Assembly (NCBI GenBank): GCA_019359725.1 | Contig: JAHHGR010000009.1 | Location: forward strand, 1 to 64,000 | From: Aphanocapsa lilacina HA4352-LM1 | GTDB lineage: Bacteria; Cyanobacteriota; Cyanobacteriia; Gloeobacterales; Gloeobacteraceae | Direction: 5' to 3' | Length of the DNA stretch: 64,000 nucleotides | Part shown: one piece after another, positions 57,679 to 64,000 of the stretch | How positions within the stretch are numbered: the first letter of the stretch is position 1 | Layout: each line of letters starts with the position of its first letter | Translations under genes and position numbers: made by a program | The notes under the pieces: model-generated | Database searches by the model: none | Told to the model about the DNA's origin: nothing | What the model saw: only the letters and a program-made list of their open reading frames with translations

Positions 57679-57704
57679 GGGAGGCAGACGGCCTCCCTTT
57701 TTTT
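57679..57704 (+). terminator. Rho-independent terminator of the hemerythrin gene
   Basis: GGGAGGC-agacg-GCCTCCC followed by TTTTTTT. It borders the stop of the convergent hslO gene. Confidence 0.9.
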
Positions 57705-58623
57705 ATTCTTGCGAACTGACCTCGCGCTCGGAGCGCAGTTGCTCAACCAGGGTCTCAAGCTCGCTCGCTTTGACCTGGTAGACCTGGTTGCAGAAGTGGC
57801 AGGTGGCCTCAGCCCCGCCGTCTTTTTCGATCATATCGAGCAGTTCGGCTTCGCCCATCATTTTGAGTGCCCCCAGAACCCGCTGCGGCGAGCAGTGACA
57901 GTGGAAGCGCACCAACTGCACCTCCGGAAAAATTTCGAGGCTCATATCTCCCAGCAGTTCTTCGAGAATCTGGGGGATGCGCTTGCCCGAACGCACCAAG
58001 GGCGTAAAACCTTCTACACTCGCCAGTCGCCGCTCAAGCGTAGCGGCCAGTTCCTCGTCCTCTTGGCCATCGGCACTGGGCATCACCTGCAACAGCAGCC
58101 CGCCGGCCGCGTCCACCCCGTCGGCGCCCACGAACACCCCGAGCATCAGGGCCGAGGCCACCTGCTCGGAGGTGACCAGGTAATGGGTGACATCGTCGCC
58201 GATTTCGCCCGTTACCAGTTCGGTCGTGCCCGAAAACGGGTAGCCATAGCCCAGATCTTTGACCACATAGAGAAAACCGTTCGCTCCCACCGCCCGGCCG
58301 ACGTCGAGCTTGCCCTTGGGGGAAGGGGGCAGTTCCACCTGGGGGTTTTTGACGTAGCCGCGCACGGTGCCGTCGGCCCCGGCGTCCACCAGAATGCCGC
58401 CCAAGGGTCCATCTCCCTGGAGGCGCAGGTTCACCCGCGCCTCGGTCTGTTTGAGGTTGGAGGCAATCAGCAAACCGGCCGCCATCGTTCGCCCCAAAGC
58501 CGCCGTCGCCACATACGAGAGCTTGTGCCGGCCGCGCGCTTCCTCCGTCAGGCGCGTCGAGAGCACGCCCACGGCCCGGATCCTGCCCTCTGCCGCCGTC
58601 GCCCGTACCAGTTGATCCGCCAT
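57703..58623 (-). CDS. hslO: Redox-regulated chaperone Hsp33
   Basis: A 306-aa oxidation-activated holdase chaperone. The four zinc-binding cysteines are present as HCHCS (CxC) and CHFCNQVY (CxxC) in the C-terminal third, separated by about 30 residues as expected. The core domain has GRTMAAGLLIAS and GYVKNPQVELP. The start ATG is at 58623. A promoter-proximal inverted repeat GAAAGT/ACTTTC lies in the 53-bp gap to livG. Confidence 0.95.
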   Translation of the reverse strand: MADQLVRATAAEGRIRAVGVLSTRLTEEARGRHKLSYVATAALGRTMAAGLLIASNLKQTEARVNLRLQGDGPLGGILVDAGADGTVRGYVKNPQVELPPSPKGKLDVGRAVGANGFLYVVKDLGYGYPFSGTTELVTGEIGDDVTHYLVTSEQVASALMLGVFVGADGVDAAGGLLLQVMPSADGQEDEELAATLERRLASVEGFTPLVRSGKRIPQILEELLGDMSLEIFPEVQLVRFHCHCSPQRVLGALKMMGEAELLDMIEKDGGAEATCHFCNQVYQVKASELETLVEQLRSEREVSSQE

Positions 58624-58676
58624 GAAAATCCTTTACGGAAAGTTACACACTTTCTCTATTGTGCCCTGCCGGGGTA

Positions 58677-59438
58677 TCAAACCGTGCCGCCCAGGTAGGC
58701 GGCGATCACCTGCGGATCCGAGCGCACCTGGGCGGGCTTGCCGTCGGCAATTTTCTGGCCGAAGTTCATGACGACGATGCGGTTGGACAGGCTCATCACC
58801 AGGTTCATATCGTGTTCGATGAGTACCACCGTGACACCGCGGCTCTGAATTTTGCGGATAAGGCCTACCAGCGCACCGGTCTCCCGGGGATTCATGCCGG
58901 CGGCGGGTTCGTCCAGCAGCACCATTCGCGGATCGGTGGCCAGGGCGCGGGCTACCTCCAACCGGCGCTGATCGCCGTAGGGCAGGCGATCGGCGCTCTG
59001 GGAGGCGCAGGCGGTAAGACCCACGAAAGCAAGTTCTGCGTAGGCGCGCTCGGCAATTTGCCGCTCTTCTTCGACTCCTGCTTTGCCCGGGAGGAGGGCG
59101 GACCAGAAGCCGCCGCGGGTGCGACTGTGGCGGCCGATCATCACATTTTCGAGCGCCGTCATGCTGCCAAAAAGGCGGATGTTTTGAAATGTGCGCGCCA
59201 GACCGACCTCGGCAATCTGGTGGGGCTTGAGACCGGTGATTGGCCTGCCTGCGAGGCTTGCATTGCCCTCGCTCGCCTGGTAGATGCCCGTGAGCATGTT
59301 GAAGAGTGTCGTCTTGCCCGCGCCGTTCGGTCCGATCACACTCAAAATTTCGGCAGGCTCGACGCTGAAAGAAACGTTGCTAACGGCCACCAAACCGCCG
59401 AAGCGCTTGGTGAGGTTCTCGACGACAAGCAGAGGCAT
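58677..59438 (-). CDS. livG: Branched-chain amino-acid-type ABC ATPase (LivG-like)
   Basis: A 253-aa ABC ATPase with Walker A GPNGAGKTTLF, signature LPYGDQRRLEVARAL, Walker B MVLLDEPAAGMNP and H-loop IEHDMN. The extended insertion and the C-terminal QVIAAYLGG are typical of LivG in amino-acid or urea systems. No LivF, LivH, LivM or binding protein is in the window, so the partner genes must be elsewhere. Confidence 0.85.
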   Translation of the reverse strand: MPLLVVENLTKRFGGLVAVSNVSFSVEPAEILSVIGPNGAGKTTLFNMLTGIYQASEGNASLAGRPITGLKPHQIAEVGLARTFQNIRLFGSMTALENVMIGRHSRTRGGFWSALLPGKAGVEEERQIAERAYAELAFVGLTACASQSADRLPYGDQRRLEVARALATDPRMVLLDEPAAGMNPRETGALVGLIRKIQSRGVTVVLIEHDMNLVMSLSNRIVVMNFGQKIADGKPAQVRSDPQVIAAYLGGTV

Positions 59439-59642
59439 GGAGCGGGTATCAGGTGTCAGAGCGTACTGGCACCCGACACCTTATCACTCCTTAGGGGTAC
59501 GGCCGAGGTGCGATACTGTTGGCGAAATATTTTGCAACGCCGCGCTCCTGCCGAACCGTGCCATGCTTGCTGCGAGGGCGGCCTGGATCGATTGCCGCAT
59601 CCGTCACGTCGAGCCTGTGATCAGGTATTGTCGAGGGTAGGA
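59439..59642. other. Intergenic region between livG and a decayed NmrA gene
   Basis: No convincing gene. A short hairpin GGTGTC/GACACC (about 59453-59482) lies near the livG start side. The region may hold decayed sequence like the adjacent NmrA and IS3 fragments. Confidence 0.35.
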
Positions 59643-59923
59643 TTAAGCGGATGCACTTTCGCTTGGCTTTGCCCAATCGTGGTCGCGCAAATAGGCTTCC
59701 AAGTCGGTTGGTTCAGGAAAATCGCGTTTCAACTTCACCAAATCCGCTCCGTAGCCGACCTTCTCAAACCAGCGATACATCGTGGTCATTGCCTCACCGG
59801 CTTGCTGCTCGAACGCTTCAAAAGGAATTTGTTGGTATGCGACCTGTTTTCCCATAACGCGCCTGAACGCGGCAGCGACTTCCGTCATCGTCAGATCCAC
59901 GCTTGCCACTTCCTCTGTAAACT
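59643..59923 (-). pseudogene. C-terminal fragment of an NmrA-like NAD(P)-binding protein
   Basis: About 93 residues (SVDLTMTEVAAAFRRVMGKQ onward, ending DLEAYLRDHDWAK plus a tail) resemble the C-terminal part of NmrA/HSCARG-type short-chain dehydrogenase-like proteins, without the N-terminal GxxGxxG Rossmann motif. Upstream sequence in frame is not NmrA-like. The gene is a 3' remnant. Confidence 0.55.
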
Positions 59924-60166
59924 GGTTAGCTAACCAAGGTTGCGAGTTTGCATGACGGTCGTGAAGCAGGTGATGTGCTGCGCTCACGGTGACTCTCTGC
60001 TGTCGTTGTACCAAAAATCTCAGCCTCAACCGTCGCACTAAGGTTCGATGTTGAGGTTGAGGTGAAACGCATTGGCCGGGTCGAACCGGCCTCTGATCTC
60101 CCCCTGGGTGCCCATATAGAAAGAGATGACTCCTGAAACTAATCACTCACTCCAGGAGTCCGAACG

Positions 60167-60352
60167 ATGCCTATGCCTTCTTCAGATTCTCCGACCGCCA
60201 ACGGTTTTGGCAAGCCCAGCACGGAAGTCCGACCCAAACCCGAACGCCGTCACTTCAGCGCCGAGTACAAGCTCAAGATTCTCGAAGAAACCGACAAAGC
60301 CACAGAACCCGGACCGATCGGCTCCATCCTCCGGCGCGGCGGCGATGACTAG
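60167..60352 (+). pseudogene. IS3-type OrfA (transposase helix-turn-helix) fragment
   Basis: Contains the characteristic ERRHFSAEYKLKILEE(A/T)DKA start of OrfA followed by EPGPIGSILRRGG. Intact homologues continue with a leucine-zipper region, but here the frame stops after 61 codons and shifts. No OrfB is adjacent. An inverted repeat GACTCCTG/CAGGAGTC lies at 60129-60161 just upstream. Confidence 0.6.
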
Positions 60353-60402
60353 TCGAACGGTGGCGCAGCGGGTAAGGCACTTTGTTCTCAAAACCCTTCG
60401 GC

Positions 60403-61347
60403 TCAAGCCATCTCCAGTTCGCCCACCACCTCGAGGCGCTGGTGTTCGCCCAGCACGGCGAAGCGGTCGCCCAGGGCGTCGGCTACCGCCGGATCGATCC
60501 AGCCCAACTGGCGCAACAGATGAATGACCACCGGGTATTTGGCACGATCGGAGCCGTCGTAGACCTTGATGGCCAGTCCCATGCCCTGGCCCATGCGGCC
60601 GATGCACTGCACCCCCTCAGCACCGGCTTTGCTGACCAGCTCGCCGCCGCTCAACTGCATCAAGACCGTGTCGAAGCGGCCCTCGCCCGCCACCATCGCC
60701 GGCTCGCGGATCATCGCGCGCGCCAGGCATTCGAGTTCTGCCGATTCGCCCGAGGACAGTTGGGCGTAAAGCCAGGCCATCTGGGCCAGGGAGAACTGGT
60801 AGGTGGGCACACCGCAGTCGTCGCGCGCCTGGACCAGTTCGTCGAGCGGCATCGCGAGCAATTCGCACAGGGTCTTGGCGATGAGCAACTGCACCGGGTG
60901 ACGCCTATCCGCGTAGCGCTCGGTGGTCCAGGCGCGCCGCAGGCAAACGGCCAGCATGCCGGCGTGCTTGCCCGAACAGTTGTACTCAAGCGGGCTGGTG
61001 CGGCCCGGGGGCACCGGGCAGACAAGTAGCGCAGGGTCGAGTCCCATGCGCCACAGCACGTTGAAGGCGCGCCGGGCGTGGACGAGTTCGCCGCTGTGGG
61101 AGGAGCACAGCAGCGCCAAGTCGGCGTCGTCCATGGCGAAGGCCTGGTGGGCGCCGCTGCGCAGGACGGGTAGAGCCTGAAAGGGTTTGAGCGCCGAGCG
61201 GATGAAGGTGGTGGGCAGCTGGGCGTTGCCGCCGTGGGCGAGGGTGCGGCCGCGGTGATCGGCGACGACCGCTTCGCAGTAGTGGACGGATTCGATGAGG
61301 CCTTCGCGCAGCAGGCGCACCTCGATGCTGGGAATGTACAAGTTCAA
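60403..61347 (-). CDS. Asparaginase-II-like protein (COG4448 type)
   Basis: A 314-aa protein of the asparaginase II family found in rhizobia and cyanobacteria. Characteristic stretches are FIRSALKPFQALPV, CSSHSGE, NCSGKHAGMLAVC and DDCGVPTYQFSL. A putative nucleophile/catalytic cluster (SxxK in RSALKPFQ) is present. TTG at 61347 is chosen because the upstream 49 codons overlap the promoter of the divergent gene. Enzymatic activity is inferred from the family only. Confidence 0.75.
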   Translation of the reverse strand: MNLYIPSIEVRLLREGLIESVHYCEAVVADHRGRTLAHGGNAQLPTTFIRSALKPFQALPVLRSGAHQAFAMDDADLALLCSSHSGELVHARRAFNVLWRMGLDPALLVCPVPPGRTSPLEYNCSGKHAGMLAVCLRRAWTTERYADRRHPVQLLIAKTLCELLAMPLDELVQARDDCGVPTYQFSLAQMAWLYAQLSSGESAELECLARAMIREPAMVAGEGRFDTVLMQLSGGELVSKAGAEGVQCIGRMGQGMGLAIKVYDGSDRAKYPVVIHLLRQLGWIDPAVADALGDRFAVLGEHQRLEVVGELEMA

Positions 61348-61455
61348 CGTTCTCGCTCGGCTTGTCCAGTTTAGCGCGGCGCCAGCGGCGACCGACAGGC
61401 GGCTACAATATGCACCAGTAGCGGCGTCGGACCTGCCGAGGCATCGGAAATACAC

Positions 61456-62607
61456 GTGTCGAAGAAGCGGTTGTTGTGCTTGAGCAACGGTCACGGTGAA
61501 GATCTGATCGCCACCCGGATCGCCGAGGCTCTACTCGTCTACGACGTCGAGGTGCTCGCCCTGCCCATCGTCGGCGAAGGGCAGGCCTACCGCGCTCTAG
61601 ATATCGAGATTGTCGGTCCGACGCGCACGATGCCCTCGGGGGGGTTCATCTACATGGATGTGCGCGAGTTCTGGAAGGATCTGCGCGGCGGTCTCGGCAG
61701 GCTCACCCTCGAACAGTGGCGGACGTTGCGCAGACTGGCCCCCGGCTGCGATCTGGTCCTGGCGGTGGGCGACATCGTCGTCCTGGCCCTGGCCTATCTC
61801 ACGGGAGCGCCCTACGCCTTCGTGGGCACCGCCAAGTCCGACTACTACCTGCTGGGGTGGCCGAGCGACTACACGCCGCTGGAGCGCTGGCTGATGACCC
61901 GACGCACCTGTCTGGCCTCCTACGTGCGCGACCGGCTCACCGCTGAGAACCTCGCCCGCTGGGTGCCGCGGGCGACCTATCTGGGCAATCCGATGATGGA
62001 CCGGCTGGAGCCGACTACCACCCTGGCGGTACCCGAAGGAGCACTTGTGGTACTGCTGTTGCCGGGATCGCGCCCGCCGGAGGCCTATCGCAACCTGGCG
62101 CGCATGCTCGAAGTGGTCGAACGGCTGGGGGAGAGGCTGGATCGACCCATGCATGTGCTGTGCGCCCGGGCTGGCAGCCTGGAGGATGCGGGCATCGGCG
62201 TCCATCTGCCGGCGGGCTGGCAGATGGAAGGAGCGTTGTTGCGCCGGGCGGATCTGGCGGTGCACCTGGAGCGCGGGCGCTTCGCCGAGTGCCTGCACCG
62301 CGCCCATCTGGCCGTCGCCATGGCCGGGACAGCCACCGAGCAGTGCGTGGGGCTCGGCAAACCTGTCTTCACGATGCCCGGCGAGGGGCCGCAGTTTACC
62401 TATCGCTTTGCCGAGGCGCAAACGCGGCTTCTGGGCGAATCGGTACAGCTGGTGAGCGGTGGCCCCGAGCCGCTCGCCCGGCGCATCGGGCAGGTCATGG
62501 GCGACGCCAGGCTGTGCGAGCGCATCCGCCGCAACGGCATCGAGCGCATGGGCACTCCCGGAGCGGCGGATCGAATCGCCGAACACCTGATTAAACGCAT
62601 CGGCTGA
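61456..62607 (+). CDS. Lipid-A-disaccharide synthase-related protein
   Basis: A 383-aa glycosyltransferase-fold protein resembling LpxB: LSNGHGEDLIATRI at the N-terminus, GNPMMDRL, LLLPGSRPPEAYRN and the C-terminal UDP-sugar region AMAGTATEQCVGLGKPVFTMPGEGPQF. It matches the cyanobacterial/plant group annotated as LpxB-related, which lacks some LpxB residues; the product is unknown. It starts with GTG at 61456. Confidence 0.82.
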   Translation: MSKKRLLCLSNGHGEDLIATRIAEALLVYDVEVLALPIVGEGQAYRALDIEIVGPTRTMPSGGFIYMDVREFWKDLRGGLGRLTLEQWRTLRRLAPGCDLVLAVGDIVVLALAYLTGAPYAFVGTAKSDYYLLGWPSDYTPLERWLMTRRTCLASYVRDRLTAENLARWVPRATYLGNPMMDRLEPTTTLAVPEGALVVLLLPGSRPPEAYRNLARMLEVVERLGERLDRPMHVLCARAGSLEDAGIGVHLPAGWQMEGALLRRADLAVHLERGRFAECLHRAHLAVAMAGTATEQCVGLGKPVFTMPGEGPQFTYRFAEAQTRLLGESVQLVSGGPEPLARRIGQVMGDARLCERIRRNGIERMGTPGAADRIAEHLIKRIG

Positions 62608-62689
62608 GACCGCGGTTCCCTCCGAATGGAGGTGAACAATTGCGGCCCTTCCCTTAGACTGAAGCTTAACTTTTCTTTGGGTTGGGCTG

Positions 62690-64000
62690 GTGAAATTCCG
62701 GCGGCTGTTGTTCGTGGGCAGTGCTCTGCTGCTGCTTGTGGTCGTCTTGGGGTGGCTGGGAACCCTCTGGCTGGGGCCCGCGGCCCTTGCCCAGGCGGAA
62801 GTACAGCTCAGCCGCACCCTGCAGACTCCGGTGCGCCTGGGTCGATTGCAGACGCTTTTGCCCTGGCGGATCGCCGTGGGTCCGGTGAGCGTCGCCTCAT
62901 CCAAGCAGCCGGACTTGCTCGAAGCGCCGAGCGCCAGCGTCGGGTTCAATTTATTGCGCTTTGCCTTCGGCCAGGGTCTCGATGCGCGCATCCGCTTCGA
63001 GAAGCCGGTGCTGCGGCTCAGGCGCGACGCGCAGGGCCGCTTCAACCTGCCCCCCTTTGCCGCAAGCGAGAACCAGAGCGGCGGCACCATCGACAAGCTG
63101 CTGAGCCGGGTGGAAATCGACGATGCGACGTTCGTCTACGACGACCGGGTGCTGGGGGGCAAGAGCCTCACGCTCACAGGCATCGACGTGCTGGCCGATA
63201 TTGGCCCCACAGGAGCCGCCTACACGCTCAATGCGCCCTTTGGGCGCGGCGAGGTGCAAGCCGAGGGCAATAGCGATCTCGACGACTTCGACACCACGAT
63301 CGACGCCCGGCTGCGCAATATCCCGGTGGCGACGGCGGCGGTGCCGCTCAACCTGGGCGATCTGTCGGTGCGCCGGGGAACCGCCGAAGGGTCGGTGCAA
63401 CTGCAGCTCAAAAACGGAGTCTTCGCCGCGAGCGGACCGCTCAGGCTCACCGGAGGCGAACTGCTGTTGAGGCCCTATCGCGCGCCCCTCACCAACCTCG
63501 ATGTCGCAGCAAAGCTCGCCTGGCCGAAGCTCAACCTGGAGCGCATCGAGGGGCGGCTCGCCGGATCGCGCGTGAGCGGCACCGGGGCGTTCAACCTCCC
63601 CGAAGAGCTGGGCCTCGATCTCATTGTCGCCGGTCCGCTGGAGCAACTGGTGCCGGCCTTGACCTCACCGCCGGTGCCAGTGCGCGGAGTGACGCGCACC
63701 GCGCTGCAGGCGCGCATTCCGCTGGCAAGACCCGACAGGCTCACAGCCACCGCCCGGGTGCGCGCCCAGACCCCTGTGCAGGTCGATCGATTGTTGGTGA
63801 ATAACTTACAGACCGAGCAGCGTCTCGCGAATTTGCGGCTGAGTGGCCCCTTTCGCTTCGAGATCGCCCGTGGGCAGGTGACGGGCCGCACGGATCTGAA
63901 CTTTGCTCCCGGGGTGCAGGCGCAGGTCAATATCGCGGCCGATGGCCAAGCGGTGGTGCCGGAGGAGATTCTGGCGCGCTACGACGCCCAGCTGCCGGTG
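62690..64000 (+). CDS. AsmA/TamB-like (DUF748-type) protein, 5' part
   Basis: The frame is open to the end of the window (437 codons), so the track does not list it. A GTG start is followed by a signal-anchor helix (LLFVGSALLLLVVVLGWLGTLW). Long beta-repeats follow: LDARIRFEKPVLRLRRD, TIDKLLSRVEIDDATFVYDD, VQLQLKNGVFAASGPLRLTGG, GRLAGSRVSGTGAFNLP. The layout resembles TamB/AsmA-family proteins that bridge inner and outer membranes for lipid transport. The C-terminus lies beyond the window. Confidence 0.75.
   Translation, partial: MKFRRLLFVGSALLLLVVVLGWLGTLWLGPAALAQAEVQLSRTLQTPVRLGRLQTLLPWRIAVGPVSVASSKQPDLLEAPSASVGFNLLRFAFGQGLDARIRFEKPVLRLRRDAQGRFNLPPFAASENQSGGTIDKLLSRVEIDDATFVYDDRVLGGKSLTLTGIDVLADIGPTGAAYTLNAPFGRGEVQAEGNSDLDDFDTTIDARLRNIPVATAAVPLNLGDLSVRRGTAEGSVQLQLKNGVFAASGPLRLTGGELLLRPYRAPLTNLDVAAKLAWPKLNLERIEGRLAGSRVSGTGAFNLPEELGLDLIVAGPLEQLVPALTSPPVPVRGVTRTALQARIPLARPDRLTATARVRAQTPVQVDRLLVNNLQTEQRLANLRLSGPFRFEIARGQVTGRTDLNFAPGVQAQVNIAADGQAVVPEEILARYDAQLPV

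Noticed and set aside
60357-60410. tRNA-like segment (GGTGGCGCAGCGGGTAAGGC) near the IS3 fragment
   Set aside because: It resembles a D-arm but no acceptor stem, anticodon arm or T-arm with CCA-type end follows; it runs into the end of the asparaginase-like gene.

Overview
The window is 64 kb of GC-rich cyanobacterial chromosome, most likely from the Gloeobacter lineage. The call rests on gene content: an asd-dapA-rnj operon, SphX-type phosphate-binding proteins, a Synechocystis-type arsenate reductase (C8/C80/C82), a FutABC-like ferric iron ABC system, a cyanobacterial lipid-A-disaccharide-synthase-related protein and an RpoB of cyanobacterial length. RpoB has its own terminator and no rpoC1 behind it. 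I cannot name the species from sequence alone.

Layout. 0.2-8.3 kb: era, an M28 peptidase, a PRK/uridine kinase-family kinase, a formaldehyde-detoxification pair (adhC-fghA) and an exported 5'-nucleotidase. 8.4-11.3 kb: the Tat-exported phosphatase PhoX behind Pho-box-like repeats, then a short isolated sRNA resembling Yfr2. 11.3-16.2 kb: an arsenic island (arsB, ArsI/CadI-like dioxygenase, arsR, broken aquaporin, arsC, arsH, a small tyrosine phosphatase, second arsR). 16.2-21.2 kb: four PstS/SphX-like genes without a permease. The first is frameshifted and shares an 805-bp identical segment with the third; the fourth is an unusual zinc-ribbon/membrane-anchored form. 21.6-25 kb: accessory and damaged genes (exported protein, GGCT-like protein, truncated ABC exporter, response regulator with a headless histidine kinase, a headless plus-strand gene and a hairpin-rich segment ending in a terminator).

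25-30.4 kb: priA, a translationally coupled Rieske oxygenase pair, an SRPBCC protein and a peroxiredoxin. 30.3-34.4 kb holds the most exciting locus. A SAM-dependent methyltransferase closely resembling the omphalotin/borosin alpha-N-methyltransferase domain is followed, on the same strand, by a 78-aa peptide. The peptide has a borosin-binding-like helical region and a hydrophobic C-terminal core. This looks like a split (bacterial-type) borosin RiPP system, followed by rpiA and divergent from a hybrid histidine kinase across a palindrome-bearing intergenic region.

34.5-64 kb: corA, topA, rnj-dapA-asd, a very large hybrid sensor kinase, the iron ABC operon, an acidic repetitive protein, two tandem paralogous periplasmic proteins, rlmN, a decay zone (RHH antitoxin-like ORF, an 82-bp MITE-like element, a transposase remnant), rpoB, a hemerythrin-domain protein, hslO, a lone livG-type ATPase, a second decay zone (NmrA and IS3 OrfA fragments), an asparaginase-II-like protein, an LpxB-related protein and the start of an AsmA/TamB-like gene running off the end.

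How it fits together: much of the first third is phosphate scavenging (5'-nucleotidase, PhoX, SphX) next to detoxification of the phosphate mimic arsenate. Pho-box-like sites precede phoX, sphX2 and, more weakly, the nucleotidase. An ArsR-type site precedes sphX1. No tRNA, rRNA or CRISPR array was seen.
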